Source: Enterovibrio baiacu (GTDB taxonomy: Bacteria > Pseudomonadota > Gammaproteobacteria > Enterobacterales > Vibrionaceae). From it: a DNA stretch of 64,000 bases. The notes under the pieces are model-generated. The model was not told where the DNA came from, searched no databases, and was given only the letters and a program-made list of their open reading frames with translations. Below, one piece after another: positions 20,350 through 29,962 of the stretch; the first letter of the stretch is position 1; the number at the start of each line of letters is the position of its first letter. The stretch spans positions 3,314 through 67,313 of the forward strand of contig NZ_SCHN01000008.1 in the NCBI RefSeq assembly GCF_004120195.1. The letters are read 5' to 3'. Made by a program: the position numbers and the translations under genes.

Positions 20350-21429
20350 ATGCTAGAGATGCTTAACCGTTGGTATCAGAGACGATTTTCTGACCCTCAT
20401 GCCGTCAGTCTCGTCGCAATACTTGTTGCAGGTTTCATCGTCATCTACTTTTTCGGCAACCTCTTAGCGCCACTGCTTGTGGCGATTGTTCTTGCCTATC
20501 TTCTGGAATGGCCTGTTTCTAAACTCGTGAAATGTGGATTGCCTCGATTTGCGTCGGTGCTGGTGGTACTGATGCTCTTTGCTGGTTTCATGTTGATGGC
20601 TTGCTTTGGCTTAGTGCCGACGATATGGACGCAGATCGTCAATTTGATTGCCGATATACCGACCATGTTTAACGACTTCCAAAACTTCGTTTCTCACCTC
20701 CCTGAGCAGTATCCTGACCTTGTTCAGCCATACATGGTGAATACCTTCATTGATACGTTGCAAAGCCGCGTGTTGGGGTTAGGCGAAACTGTCGTGAAAA
20801 GCTCATTGTCTTCGCTTGTGAGTTTAGCGACCCTTGCGGTGTACCTGATTTTGGTACCGCTGCTGGTGTTTTTCTTGTTGAAAGACAAAAAAGAAATGCT
20901 GCGCTCATTCAGCGTGGTATTGCCGCGCAATCGCCGTCTGACAAACCGTGTGGCGAGCGAGATGAACCAGCAAATCTCCAATTATATTCGCGGTAAAGTG
21001 ACTGAAATTATCATTGTTGGTATCACAAGTTACATCACGTTTGCGTTGCTAGATCTGCGCTATGCCGCGTTGCTCAGTGTGGCAACGGGACTGTCAGTGC
21101 TTATTCCGTATATCGGTGCGGCTGCGGTGACCTTACCTATCTTTATGGTGGCGTTGTTCCAGTGGGGCATCAGCCCTGAGCTGGGTTACTTGATGCTGGC
21201 ATACGGTATTATTCAAGCGCTTGATGGCAATGTTCTCGTGCCTGTGTTGTTCTCTGAAGCGGTCAATCTGCACCCTGTTGCTATCATTGTTGCAGTGTTG
21301 GTGTTCGGTGGATTGTGGGGTTTCTGGGGTGTTTTCTTCGCGATTCCTCTTGCGACACTGGTGAAAGCCGTTTGGAATGCATTGCCAGCCAATGACGCTG
21401 ATGACGAAGACATAGCCACGCAATCGTGA
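20350..21429 (+). CDS. perM: AI-2E family transporter (PerM)
   Basis: A 359-residue inner-membrane protein with about eight transmembrane helices in the AI-2E/UPF0118 pattern, including the PLLVFFLLKDKKEM and LIPYIGAAAVTLPI blocks. Family members have been linked to autoinducer-2 export or Na+/H+ exchange; which applies here cannot be told. The start is ATG 20350, matching MLEMLNRWYQRRF of the family. It is likely co-transcribed with the TusA-like gene. Confidence 0.85.
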   Translation: MLEMLNRWYQRRFSDPHAVSLVAILVAGFIVIYFFGNLLAPLLVAIVLAYLLEWPVSKLVKCGLPRFASVLVVLMLFAGFMLMACFGLVPTIWTQIVNLIADIPTMFNDFQNFVSHLPEQYPDLVQPYMVNTFIDTLQSRVLGLGETVVKSSLSSLVSLATLAVYLILVPLLVFFLLKDKKEMLRSFSVVLPRNRRLTNRVASEMNQQISNYIRGKVTEIIIVGITSYITFALLDLRYAALLSVATGLSVLIPYIGAAAVTLPIFMVALFQWGISPELGYLMLAYGIIQALDGNVLVPVLFSEAVNLHPVAIIVAVLVFGGLWGFWGVFFAIPLATLVKAVWNALPANDADDEDIATQS

Positions 21430-21473
21430 AAAACGCGGTAACACGGTGATCCTAAACCCGAAGGTTAGGGTAA

Positions 21474-21506
21474 AAAGAGGAGACCCTAGTGGGTCTCTTC
21501 TTGTTT
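21474..21506 (+). terminator. Terminator after perM
   Basis: The stem AAGAGGAGACCC / GGGTCTCTTCTT (one G-T wobble) with a TAGT loop is followed by TTGTTTT. Confidence 0.75.
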
Positions 21507-21582
21507 TAGATAACGAAGAATCACTACAATAATGAAAGACGGTTCATATTGAATCCAATAATAAATATTGAGAGACACGATC

Positions 21583-23052
21583 GTGAGTGCTATTGAGGGC
21601 GCAAAAGTGGCAGAAACGGGCTTACCGTTCAAAGTTGGCATTGTGGGTGGTGGTGTTGCAGGCGCAACAGCGGCACTGAAACTGGCTGGATTAGGGGTAG
21701 AAACCCTTGTTTTTGAATCGAGTGAAAGCCTGGTCAGCGGTCCACCGATTTGTCATTTGCACGCGGGTGGCAACTTATACAGAGAGATTTCAGAAGCGCA
21801 GTGTATCGCGTTGTTGGAACAGTCCATTGCAACCGTGCGTGCGTATCCGCATTCCGTGAACCGCCGTCCCACTGTGATTGCGATACCTACTTCGGATCCT
21901 GGCGAACCGGACGCCATTTTACATCGCCTGAATGTGCTCACCGCACATTACCGAAAAATGCTCGAAAGTGACGCTGACAATGCTGTGCTGGGGTCACCAG
22001 ACGACTACTTCAGGCTTTACAGTAAAGAAGACATGTTGCGCCTTGCTCATGCGGAATTGCCAGACAATCCAACGTCGCCAGATGAATGGATGGTGCCCGT
22101 TGCCAAGTACATGTCACTTGAGCAGTTCAAATACCCGCTGGTGGTGGTACAAGAATACGGGTTAAGCGTATTCAGGTTAGCCGCGACGGCTGCACTCGGG
22201 TTGGAAGGTGTACCGAATTGCACGCTCAAGTTACAGCATCGTGTCACGGACGTTGAAGAAACGGCGCAAGGTTGGTCTATCACCACGCAAAATGCGTCGG
22301 GGGAAACCCACGCGCATCATGTCGATTTTCTTATCAACGCATGCGGTTTTCGCACAGGCTCTCTCGATGATTTGGCGCAGCGTCCTCGCGAACGTTGGGT
22401 GGAATACAAAGCGGCGTATCTCGCGCACTGGCCTTCACAACCGGGTATTTGGCCTGAAGTGATTGTGCATGGTGAAAGAGGCACGCCTCAAGGCATGGCG
22501 CAATTAACGCCATACCCGCAAGGGTTTATTCAGCTTCATGGTATGACCAAAGACATCACGCTGTTCGATGGTGGTCTTGTCAACGCCGGTCAACGCAGTG
22601 CCCAGCCGATGCTGCCGCAATGTATGATCGACAAAGTCGATGCAGGGTGGGAATGGGAACATGTCAAAGTGCGCACAGAGCGTGCGATCGGGCATTTCTC
22701 CCAATGGCTTCCTGCATTCGAAAACGCCGAAGTGGGTGGCATCCCGCTTTGTGGTGCGCAACAGATACCCGGCGATGACCCAAGTCTTCGTGCCGCCGAT
22801 GCGTCGTTTGATGGAGACCGCTACGCACGTATTGAATTGGTAAAAGCATCGTCAGCGTTACAAGCGGCAGACCGCATTCTGGCGCATTGTGAAAGCAAAG
22901 GTTGGATAACCTTGCCTGAGGCGTGGCAAAAACCGTCTCTAGCGTTAACAGCGTCTTTGCACCGAGATGCGATTGTTGAGAAAGCCAAAGCGATCGCAAC
23001 GCAAAGAAACTACCCCGAAGCCTTGGCGATTCCGTTGCCTGATCGGGAATGA
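21583..23052 (+). CDS. FAD-dependent oxidoreductase, function unknown
   Basis: A 489-residue flavoprotein. The dinucleotide-binding motif VGIVGGGVAGATAALKL near residue 20 ends in the FES acidic strand that binds FAD ribose. A PICHLHAGGNLYREI block follows at about 62, and the C-terminal half has the GIPLCGAQQIPGDDP block. I do not recognise the substrate. I place the start at GTG 21583; a TTG at 21568 is also possible, and neither has a strong ribosome site. It is transcribed alone, between the perM terminator and a terminator shared with bcp. Confidence 0.7.
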   Translation: MSAIEGAKVAETGLPFKVGIVGGGVAGATAALKLAGLGVETLVFESSESLVSGPPICHLHAGGNLYREISEAQCIALLEQSIATVRAYPHSVNRRPTVIAIPTSDPGEPDAILHRLNVLTAHYRKMLESDADNAVLGSPDDYFRLYSKEDMLRLAHAELPDNPTSPDEWMVPVAKYMSLEQFKYPLVVVQEYGLSVFRLAATAALGLEGVPNCTLKLQHRVTDVEETAQGWSITTQNASGETHAHHVDFLINACGFRTGSLDDLAQRPRERWVEYKAAYLAHWPSQPGIWPEVIVHGERGTPQGMAQLTPYPQGFIQLHGMTKDITLFDGGLVNAGQRSAQPMLPQCMIDKVDAGWEWEHVKVRTERAIGHFSQWLPAFENAEVGGIPLCGAQQIPGDDPSLRAADASFDGDRYARIELVKASSALQAADRILAHCESKGWITLPEAWQKPSLALTASLHRDAIVEKAKAIATQRNYPEALAIPLPDRE

Positions 23053-23071
23053 TTTGCTTGCAATACTGAGC

Positions 23072-23096
23072 AAAAAGCCGGCATTCGCCGGCTTTT
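23072..23096. terminator. Bidirectional terminator
   Basis: The perfect stem AAAAGCCGGC / GCCGGCTTTT with an ATTC loop lies between the convergent FAD oxidoreductase and bcp genes. Confidence 0.85.
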
Positions 23097-23131
23097 ACGA
23101 TCTTATCGCCAGAACGACAGCCTGAGTGGGC

Positions 23132-23602
23132 TTATTCGCCTTTCAGATAATTGATAACCACATCATGGTGATCTTTGGTTTTGAACTTGTTGAACACGTG
23201 CTCAACGTTGCCGTCTTCACCGATGAGGAAACTGATACGGTGAATACCATCATATTCTTTACCCATGAATTTTTTCGGGCCCCACACGCCAAAGGCATCA
23301 GCGACGGCGTGGTCTTCATCACTTAGCAGGGTGAAGTTTAATTCTTTCTTTTCTTCGAACCCTTTAAGTTTTTTCACTGGGTCTGGGCTGAGACCCAACA
23401 CCACGGTGTTTAGCGCTTCCAATTCACTTTTGCTGTCGCGCAATGAACAGGCTTGTGTTGTACAACCCGGCGTCATTGCTTTTGGGTAAAAATACACCAG
23501 AACCTTGTTTTTCCCTTTGAACTGACTCAGCGACACCATTTCGCCGTTTTGATCTTGAAGCGTAAATTCTGGTGCAGCAGCACCTGCGGTCAGCATTTGC
23601 AT
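23132..23602 (-). CDS. bcp: Thioredoxin-dependent thiol peroxidase Bcp
   Basis: A peroxiredoxin that reduces hydrogen peroxide and organic hydroperoxides, recycled by thioredoxin. The 156-residue protein has peroxidatic Cys47 and resolving Cys52 in the PGCTTQACSLRD motif, the atypical two-Cys arrangement of Bcp/PrxQ. In E. coli bcp follows gcvR in one unit beside dapA; here no gcvR lies between bcp and dapA. Confidence 0.96.
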   Translation of the reverse strand: MQMLTAGAAAPEFTLQDQNGEMVSLSQFKGKNKVLVYFYPKAMTPGCTTQACSLRDSKSELEALNTVVLGLSPDPVKKLKGFEEKKELNFTLLSDEDHAVADAFGVWGPKKFMGKEYDGIHRISFLIGEDGNVEHVFNKFKTKDHHDVVINYLKGE

Positions 23603-23970
23603 ATGTCTTCCTTATTGAAAATAGTAGCGTGTTGAGCGCTCCCATTCTTACATGAAAAATGGAATTTTGATGTATACCTAAGCAACCTGATTCCTTCATC
23701 TTCAGGTTGTTTGGGTATCAGCGTACACCTTTCTTGTTCGTGTCTGAATGAAAGGCCGTCCGTTCTGTCTCACTGATGATATCAAAGCGAAAATAACGCT
23801 TTTTGATGCGTTCAGACAAATTTGGCAATCAACATTACGGTAGTCAGGACAATATCGTTCATTTTCGTGGTGATCAACCGCGCAAAGCCAGCGTTTAGGC
23901 GCGGTCTCGGCGCTTGTTTTTGCAGGTCGCCAAAAGTACCATGGGACAAAACGCATTTTTGGAGAAGGAA
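23603..23970. other. bcp/dapA intergenic region lacking gcvR
   Basis: These 368 bases between divergent bcp and dapA hold an imperfect inverted repeat at 23673-23720 (listed separately). Short open frames here do not resemble the two-ACT-domain GcvR protein that E. coli carries at this position. Both promoters should lie here, but I see no clear sigma-70 boxes. Confidence 0.6.
23673..23720. repeat. Intergenic inverted repeat (copy 1)
   Basis: The arms TATACCTAAGCAACCTGA and TCAGGTTGTTTGGGTATC are nearly complementary around a short centre (TTCCTTCATCT). The same arm sequence recurs at 30309-30362 and 33814-33849. It resembles the small palindromic repeats common between genes in vibrios. Confidence 0.7.
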
Positions 23971-24849
23971 ATGTTTTCAGGAAGTATCGTGGCATTGGTC
24001 ACGCCGATGGATAGCTCTGGTGAAGTTGACTATACCAGTTTGAAAAATCTCGTAGATTTTCATGTTGATGCTGGCACAGATGCAATCGTTTCTGTGGGTA
24101 CAACAGGTGAATCTGCAACCGTCACCGTGGAAGAGCACATCAAGATTGTTCTGAAGACGCTAGAGTTCGCAGACGGACGCATTCCTGTAATTGCAGGGAC
24201 AGGTGCAAATGCCACACACGAAGCCATTACCTTCAGCAAAATGTTTGCAGGTTCAGGTATCGCTGGTTGTTTGAGCGTGGTGCCTTACTACAACAAACCG
24301 TCTCAAGAAGGGTTGTTCCAACACTTCAAAGCGATTTCTGAATCCACTGAACTCCCTCAAATTTTGTATAACGTGCCGGGGCGTACTGTCGCTGACATGT
24401 TGCCAGAAACCGTTGCGCGTTTATCTGAATTCGAAAACATCGTCGGCATCAAAGATGCAACCGGTGATTTAGACCGTGTGCGTGCTCACCGTGAACTTTG
24501 TGGCGAAGATTTTGTCCTTTTAAGTGGTGATGATTTAACAGGACTGGATTTCGTTGCTGCGGGCGGACAAGGTGTCATTTCGGTATCGAATAACATTGCT
24601 GCTGCGCAAATGGCAAAAATGATCAAATTGGCATTGGCGGGTGAGCTTGAAGAAGCGCGCTCAATCAATGAAAAGATCATGCCTCTTCACACTGATCTGT
24701 TTGTAGAAGCGAATCCAATTCCGGTTAAATGGGCACTGCATGAAATGGGCCTTATTGCGGATGGAACACTGCGTCTGCCTTTGACCCCGCTCAACACCGC
24801 GTTGCAGCCTAAGGTTAAACAGGCATTGATTGACGCTGGTGTGCTGTAA
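23971..24849 (+). CDS. dapA: 4-hydroxy-tetrahydrodipicolinate synthase
   Basis: Condenses pyruvate with aspartate semialdehyde, the first committed step to diaminopimelate and lysine. The 292-residue protein has Schiff-base Lys161 (VGIKDATGD), Tyr133 (ILYNVPGR), Thr44-Thr45 (VGTTGES) and Tyr107, all at E. coli numbering. The start is ATG 23971 with GGAGAAGGA upstream; the frame is open further 5' without conservation. It is followed after 18 bases by bamC, the conserved dapA-bamC operon. Confidence 0.98.
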   Translation: MFSGSIVALVTPMDSSGEVDYTSLKNLVDFHVDAGTDAIVSVGTTGESATVTVEEHIKIVLKTLEFADGRIPVIAGTGANATHEAITFSKMFAGSGIAGCLSVVPYYNKPSQEGLFQHFKAISESTELPQILYNVPGRTVADMLPETVARLSEFENIVGIKDATGDLDRVRAHRELCGEDFVLLSGDDLTGLDFVAAGGQGVISVSNNIAAAQMAKMIKLALAGELEEARSINEKIMPLHTDLFVEANPIPVKWALHEMGLIADGTLRLPLTPLNTALQPKVKQALIDAGVL

Positions 24850-24867
24850 TGCTTCTCTGGAGATCTA

Positions 24868-25893
24868 ATGAAACCTGTTTTTAAACTCGGCCTGTGTGCA
24901 GTTGTGGTCGCCTCGTTGGCGGCCTGTTCAAGCAGCGAGTCTCGTCGTCAGGCCTCTGATGACTTCGAGTATTTAGAATCTGCACCCTTGTCAGAATGGA
25001 AAAATTTGCCAGATCAACAGCCTGAGTTTTCAGGTGCGTATACTATTCCTAATCGTGACTTCGCAGGTCCTATTGGACGCAACATTGATATCCGCCCACC
25101 TCAGCAAATCTTGGAGCTTATTCCTGGTGCACGCTATGAGCGTGATGCGAAAGGTGTCACCGTATGGATGCCGCGAGAAGAGCAATCTGAACGTGTTTGG
25201 CAAACCATCAATACCTTGATTGAAGAAAACCAAATTCCGGTACGAACGTCTTCTATCGATGGTGTTGAAACGGATTGGTTGGTTTGGACGCTGGAAGATG
25301 ACGACGAAGTTATCGAAAGCCGCTACACCGTTGTGCCTGTGTCTGACCGAAGCCGTTCGGGTTTCCGCATCGATATGATCGAGTGGAAGCGCAATGGTCA
25401 AACGGAAGAGGTGAGTGTGGACATGCGTGATCGTTATAGCGCGCAGATGACCAACATGATCACATCACGTTATGACGGTGACTTGCGTGAAGAAGCGCGT
25501 ATTCGCGCGGCACAGCTGGTGAAGAACATTCCAATCAGCTTGGGTAAAGACCGCAGTGGCTTGCCTGTTATCATCGCTCGCGCACCTTACGACGTATTCT
25601 GGGAGCGTTTGCCTGCTATCTTGGGTCAATTTGGTATGACGATTGAAGATCGTAACCGTTCTCAAGGTACATTGACGGTGAAATACAAAGCGCCAGATGA
25701 TGAGTTCTGGGAAGAGATTGGCACAAAACCTCTTCAGTTTGACCGTGACAACTACAACATTCAGTTAGGTGATTTGGGTAACCGTACCTCTATCAACGTA
25801 ACGGATAGCGCGGGCAAGCCGATTGCAGAAGAGCAATTAGCAAGCTTTAGCCCTGTGTTGGTTGCAGCCGTTGAGCGTTTGAACCTCGATTAA
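24868..25893 (+). CDS. bamC: Outer membrane protein assembly factor BamC
   Basis: Lipoprotein subunit of the BAM complex that inserts beta-barrel proteins into the outer membrane. The 341-residue protein has a lipobox LAAC (Cys20), an unstructured N-terminal segment (about 21-95) that in E. coli binds BamD, then two helix-grip domains. GGAG precedes the ATG. It follows dapA in one transcript and ends at a strong terminator. Confidence 0.93.
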   Translation: MKPVFKLGLCAVVVASLAACSSSESRRQASDDFEYLESAPLSEWKNLPDQQPEFSGAYTIPNRDFAGPIGRNIDIRPPQQILELIPGARYERDAKGVTVWMPREEQSERVWQTINTLIEENQIPVRTSSIDGVETDWLVWTLEDDDEVIESRYTVVPVSDRSRSGFRIDMIEWKRNGQTEEVSVDMRDRYSAQMTNMITSRYDGDLREEARIRAAQLVKNIPISLGKDRSGLPVIIARAPYDVFWERLPAILGQFGMTIEDRNRSQGTLTVKYKAPDDEFWEEIGTKPLQFDRDNYNIQLGDLGNRTSINVTDSAGKPIAEEQLASFSPVLVAAVERLNLD

Positions 25894-25920
25894 CTTGAGT
25901 TCATGAATCGTTTGAAATGA

Positions 25921-25951
25921 AAAGAGGACGCCTAAGCGTCCTCTTTTTTTG
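25921..25951. terminator. Bidirectional terminator between bamC and purC
   Basis: The 11-bp stem AAAGAGGACGC / GCGTCCTCTTT with loop CTAA is followed by a T-run. It serves the convergent genes. Confidence 0.9.
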
Positions 25952-25975
25952 TTTTGGATTTTGAATGACGGTGAA

Positions 25976-27079
25976 TCAGTCAATCAAACCATATTCTTCG
26001 CGCAAGATATCGATGATTTCTTGCTTCGGGTTCTCGCTCAGGTGGATTGGCTGGCCGATGATTTTTTCAGCGATGCCGACATAAGTACGCGAAATATCCA
26101 TCAAGGCTTCAACGGGCAGTGCGTTGTCTCTCGCCAAGGCTTCTCGCTCAGGCATGCGTTCTTTGTTCAGCAAGATATCTGGGTCAGGGAAATGGCCTAG
26201 CAAGAACTGGCGGAACCCTTCTTTCGAATTCTCGACAATGTTGCCAGCCTCGTGTTCCGCCGTATCCCAAATACGTGATGAATCAGGTGTGCCTACTTCA
26301 TCCATGTAAATCAGCTTTTCTTGTCCTGATGCATCTGAGACGTAGCCGAATTCAAATTTGGTGTCGACGAAGGTTTGTCCTACGGCGTCGAGCGCGTTGC
26401 TAATAACACCAAAACCCTCTTTAAGATAGGTTTCGTAAAGGGCAATGTCATTGGCAGACGAGAAGTTAAATGCCGCAAAGTTATCTTCGATATTCTGACG
26501 CGTGATGTTTACATCATCGGCTTCAGGGACACCTGGAATGCCTTTCAAAATACCTTTGGTCGACGGTGTGATCAGTAACTCAGGCAACGCTTTGTCTTTC
26601 TCTAAGCCTTCAGGCATCGCAATGCCACAGAATTCACGCTCGCCTTTGGCGTATGAACGCCACATTGAGCCCGTGATGTATTGACGGCAAATGGCCTCAA
26701 TTTTGACAGGCTTGGCCTTTTGAACGATCCACACGAACGGGTGGGGAATGTCGAGAATGTGGCTGTCTGCTAAGCCATTTTCTTTAAACAACTTGAACCA
26801 GTGATTCGAAATGGCGTTGAGTGCAGCGCCTTTGCCGGGAACACCTTTTAAGCCGCCTTCCGCATGCCAGATGCAATCAAACGCAGAAATACGGTCACTG
26901 ATGACCATGATTGCAAGTGGGGCGTCGGGAGCAACATCGTAGCCTTTCTCTTGAATGAGGCGTTGGCTATCGGCTTCCGTGAGCCAATAAACAGAGCGGA
27001 CTTTTCCGCTGTGAACTGGCTGGTGGGTACGAATGGGAAGATCGTCGTTAACGGCGAGAACTTGATCCGCGAGGCTCAT
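25976..27079 (-). CDS. purC: Phosphoribosylaminoimidazole-succinocarboxamide synthase
   Basis: Joins aspartate to CAIR with ATP, the SAICAR step of purine synthesis. The 367-residue protein belongs to the longer PurC type rather than the 237-residue E. coli type. Visible motifs are the [10 protein letters not shown] nucleotide loop, SDRISAFDC, and DSSRIWD. The start is ATG 27079 (product [10 protein letters not shown]) with AGGAAT upstream; the frame is open 30 codons further without support. A perfect PurR box lies in the leader or promoter. Confidence 0.96.
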   Translation of the reverse strand: MSLADQVLAVNDDLPIRTHQPVHSGKVRSVYWLTEADSQRLIQEKGYDVAPDAPLAIMVISDRISAFDCIWHAEGGLKGVPGKGAALNAISNHWFKLFKENGLADSHILDIPHPFVWIVQKAKPVKIEAICRQYITGSMWRSYAKGEREFCGIAMPEGLEKDKALPELLITPSTKGILKGIPGVPEADDVNITRQNIEDNFAAFNFSSANDIALYETYLKEGFGVISNALDAVGQTFVDTKFEFGYVSDASGQEKLIYMDEVGTPDSSRIWDTAEHEAGNIVENSKEGFRQFLLGHFPDPDILLNKERMPEREALARDNALPVEALMDISRTYVGIAEKIIGQPIHLSENPKQEIIDILREEYGLID

Positions 27080-27200
27080 TGAGACATTCCTATCTGTTGT
27101 TGAACGGCACACAGAAGATGGCAGGGAGCGGAGATTCCTTGCGCTTACCATCCATTTGACACGCATCATACCAAGAAGTCTTTGCTCGCTGTTAGAGAAA

Positions 27201-27216
27201 AAGCAAACGTTTGCCT
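27201..27216 (-). promoter_or_regulatory. PurR box of purC
   Basis: The 16 bases AAGCAAACGTTTGCCT match every fixed position of the PurR consensus ANGCAANCGNTTNCNT. They lie about 120 bases upstream of the purC start, which implies co-regulation with purMN. Confidence 0.82.
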
Positions 27217-27255
27217 AAAAAGATGCAATGCACAGATTTAGGAAGAGGCGGGCAT

Positions 27256-27286
27256 AAAAAAAGCGACGTCAGGCGTCGCTTTTTTC
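27256..27286. terminator. Terminator after the DUF2897 gene
   Basis: The stem AAAAAAAGCGACG / CGTCGCTTTTTT with loop TCAGG has T-runs on both strands. It terminates the dapE-M15-DUF2897 transcript before purC. Confidence 0.85.
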
Positions 27287-27321
27287 CATTTAACATGGCG
27301 AATCAATTGACGAATGTGGGG

Positions 27322-27534
27322 TTACCAAAAAGAGGACTTGTCGTCTTCATCATCTTCTTTGTTGGCTTGAGCGGTCTTTTTCTGCGCTTCGTTTTCTTTG
27401 TTTTCGTCATCAGTTTTGGGCTTTTGCTTCATCCCAAATTTCGCATTTGCGGTGTACTTGAGCGCCATGATGTTGCTGACCACTACCGCGACCACAATGA
27501 AAATAATCACATAAGGGTTGGTTAGAAAATCCAT
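27322..27534 (-). CDS. DUF2897 small membrane protein
   Basis: A 70-residue protein with one N-terminal transmembrane helix (about 5-27) and a charged, Lys/Glu/Asp-rich cytoplasmic tail. It matches the DUF2897 family of unknown function. It starts two bases after the M15 peptidase stop codon, so the two are certainly one transcript and probably coupled in translation. Confidence 0.75.
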   Translation of the reverse strand: MDFLTNPYVIIFIVVAVVVSNIMALKYTANAKFGMKQKPKTDDENKENEAQKKTAQANKEDDEDDKSSFW

Positions 27535-27536
27535 GA

Positions 27537-28208
27537 TCAGGCCTCACACACATTGGAAATGTACTGTGAATATATCCAATTCAACATGGGAAGGATAGTT
27601 TCACGCCCTTGTATGTCGGATGACGCAATCACTGAATTCAAGGTTTGTGGTGTGAGCTGTTCTAGCAACCCTTGCGTCGTCGCTTTGTGGCTTATATGCC
27701 AAGGCTCGAATGCCACGCCGCCTTTGTCTTCACGGTAGGGAAGATAAAAGCCACATTGTTCGAGGTTATCCTCAAGCCAAGCAAACAACGATGCTTGATG
27801 GCCGGAAAGGTATTCCCAAGGCTCGAGTTGTAAGGAAACACCTTGTGGCAAAAGGTTCGTCGCATACACATCGATGTCGGTGCCCCAATGGTGTCGACTT
27901 GCGCCGGGAAGCGCTGACCATCGAAGGATCGCACGCACTTTTTCTTCATCGCTTAAACGTGAAGGGTCGAGTGCGGTACCGCTATCATCAAGGATCGGCC
28001 TAAGGCCCGTGAACTTGTTGTTCCAAATCATCTGCTGACGGTCGAAATCTCGAAAGCTGCTCGCTATCGCAAGTTCAAATCCGGCGGCCTGCGCTGTGGT
28101 TTGAAGGCGGATGAAATCCGCCTTCACGTCAGCATGCAGCAAGAAATCACCGTGCTCAACAAGGTGTTCCTGTGTTTGACCGGTCAGCGACGCAACACTC
28201 CAAGGCAT
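27537..28208 (-). CDS. M15 family D-alanyl-D-alanine carboxypeptidase-like metallopeptidase
   Basis: A 223-residue VanY/DdcY-type domain. The zinc motif is ASRHHWGTDIDVY (His and Asp ligands) and the C-terminal EPWHIS holds the last His ligand. No signal peptide is visible, so it is either cytoplasmic or exported by an unknown route. The start is ATG 28208, overlapping the dapE stop by one base (TAATG), which implies coupled translation. Likely role: trimming D-Ala or L-Ala-D-Glu peptides during cell-wall turnover, alongside the DAP pathway gene dapE. Confidence 0.8.
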   Translation of the reverse strand: MPWSVASLTGQTQEHLVEHGDFLLHADVKADFIRLQTTAQAAGFELAIASSFRDFDRQQMIWNNKFTGLRPILDDSGTALDPSRLSDEEKVRAILRWSALPGASRHHWGTDIDVYATNLLPQGVSLQLEPWEYLSGHQASLFAWLEDNLEQCGFYLPYREDKGGVAFEPWHISHKATTQGLLEQLTPQTLNSVIASSDIQGRETILPMLNWIYSQYISNVCEA

Positions 28209-29341
28209 TAGGCGAGCGCTTTCTCTAGGACTTTTTGATACATGTCCGTGAGCTTTTCTAAATCGGCAATTTTTACGCACTCATTCACTTTGTGGATGGT
28301 GGCATTCACTGGGCCGAGTTCGATAACCTGCGTGCCCATTTGCGCGATAAAGCGACCGTCAGACGTTCCGCCTGTGGTCAGAAGTTCTGGTTTCTGATGG
28401 TTCACTTCGTCAACTGCTTCAACCACGGCGTCCAGCAAGGTGCCCGTATCCGTAAGGAAAGGGTGTCCGCTAAATGTCCACGCCAAGTCGTATTCTAAAC
28501 CGTGTGCATCAAGGACTGAGTGAATACGTGATTTGATGTCATCAACTGTCGATTCAGTGCTGAAGCGAAGGTTGAATTGCACGTGAAACTCGCCAGGAAT
28601 GACATTGCTAGCGCCTGTGCCAGAAGCCACATTCGGGATCTGGAAGCTGGTTGGTGGGAAGTAGGCGTTACCTTGATCCCACTGGGTTGCCGCTAGTTCA
28701 GCCAGAGCTGGTAAGGCTTGATGTATAGGGTTACGCGCCAATTGCGGGTAAGCCACGTGGCCTTGGATTCCTTTGATCACCACGTCCCCTGTGATCGAGC
28801 CGCGACGGCCATTTTTCACCACATCGCCCACGGCGTGAGTGCTAGAGGGTTCGCCAACAATACACATATCAATGATTTCATTGCGTTCGACCAAGGTGTC
28901 GACCACGCGGGTAGTACCATTGATGAACGGGCCTTCTTCATCTGATGTGATCAAAAAGGCGATAGAACCTTTGTGGTCAGGGTTTTCCGCCACAAAACGT
29001 TCTGCCGCGACGACCATTGCTGCCAGTGAGCCTTTCATGTCTGCCGCGCCGCGACCGTGAAGATAACCATCAATGACGGTGGGCTCGAAAGGAGGCGTAT
29101 GCCATTGCTCAACAGGGCCTGATGGCACCACGTCGGTGTGGCCTGCGAAGGCAAACAATGGCGCTTCTGTACCACGGCGAGCCCAAAGGTTCGTTGTGTC
29201 TTCGAACACGAGGCGCTCGATAGAAAAACCAATCGCTTCTAAGCGAGAGATCATTAATTCTTGGCACCCTTCATCGATTGGGGTGACGGATGGGCGGCCG
29301 ATTAAATCCTTGGCCAAAGACAATACAGCACTGTCTGTCAT
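28208..29341 (-). CDS. dapE: Succinyl-diaminopimelate desuccinylase
   Basis: Removes succinate from N-succinyl-LL-DAP in lysine and peptidoglycan precursor synthesis. The 377-residue di-zinc M20 enzyme has His68 and Asp70 in [12 protein letters not shown], Asp101 in GAADMKG, Glu135-Glu136 in TSDEEGP, and a C-terminal His in the conserved block. The length is as expected. It follows yffB, as in E. coli, and leads into the overlapping M15 gene. Confidence 0.97.
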   Translation of the reverse strand: MTDSAVLSLAKDLIGRPSVTPIDEGCQELMISRLEAIGFSIERLVFEDTTNLWARRGTEAPLFAFAGHTDVVPSGPVEQWHTPPFEPTVIDGYLHGRGAADMKGSLAAMVVAAERFVAENPDHKGSIAFLITSDEEGPFINGTTRVVDTLVERNEIIDMCIVGEPSSTHAVGDVVKNGRRGSITGDVVIKGIQGHVAYPQLARNPIHQALPALAELAATQWDQGNAYFPPTSFQIPNVASGTGASNVIPGEFHVQFNLRFSTESTVDDIKSRIHSVLDAHGLEYDLAWTFSGHPFLTDTGTLLDAVVEAVDEVNHQKPELLTTGGTSDGRFIAQMGTQVIELGPVNATIHKVNECVKIADLEKLTDMYQKVLEKALA

Positions 29342-29396
29342 GGGGGTGTGTGTCCTTTCTGCTTATCGAGTTCTATAAGGGTGTTCTGCGTGTTGG

Positions 29397-29747
29397 TTAT
29401 TCCGCGAAAATATCGGCGTACTCAGCAGGTTTAAAGCCGAGGTAGTATTTGCCGCCGTGTGCAAGCAATGGCCGTTTAATCATTGCAGGTTGAACCAACA
29501 TTAGCGCGATAGCGTTAGATTCATCTAAGTTGTTCTTTTGCTCTTCTGTCAATGCGCGAAACGTAGTGCCGCGTTTGTTGACCAGTGCTTCCCAGCCCAA
29601 CTCATCGACAAATTTCTTCAGCATTTCCTGATCAATGCCATCTTTACGGTAATCGTGAAACGTAAAAGGTTTTCCTTCGGCTTCTAGCCATTTCAGGGCT
29701 TTTTTTATCGTGTCACAATTCTTGATACCGTAAACCATCGTGCTCAT
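29397..29747 (-). CDS. yffB: ArsC-family reductase YffB
   Basis: A 116-residue Spx/ArsC-like protein. The single active Cys11 lies in YGIKNCDTIKKALKW, the YffB hallmark, and GKYYLGFKPAEYADIF closes the protein. The family is thought to be a glutathione-dependent thiol reductase; the substrate is not known. The start is ATG 29747 with AAGGAA upstream. The yffB-dapE order is conserved with E. coli. Confidence 0.9.
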   Translation of the reverse strand: MSTMVYGIKNCDTIKKALKWLEAEGKPFTFHDYRKDGIDQEMLKKFVDELGWEALVNKRGTTFRALTEEQKNNLDESNAIALMLVQPAMIKRPLLAHGGKYYLGFKPAEYADIFAE

Positions 29748-29962
29748 TGATTGCTTCCTTTTTGCGTTAGGTTTTAGGGTGCTAGATTGACATTCCACCG
29801 TTTTGAAAGCAAGGCGGAGACGGTAATCCTCGTACGATTCATCGTTTTCTCACACCTCGATAATTGGGCCGACATCCATTGTTATATTATGTGCTGCTAA
29901 ATTAGATTTGATTCATCTATGGGTAATTAGCTATATCTATAAAGAGTAATATTTTTAGGGTG

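Noticed and set aside
23702-23995. Minus-strand open frame in the bcp/dapA gap as a possible gcvR remnant
   Set aside because: The translation shows no ACT-domain features and overlaps the dapA start.
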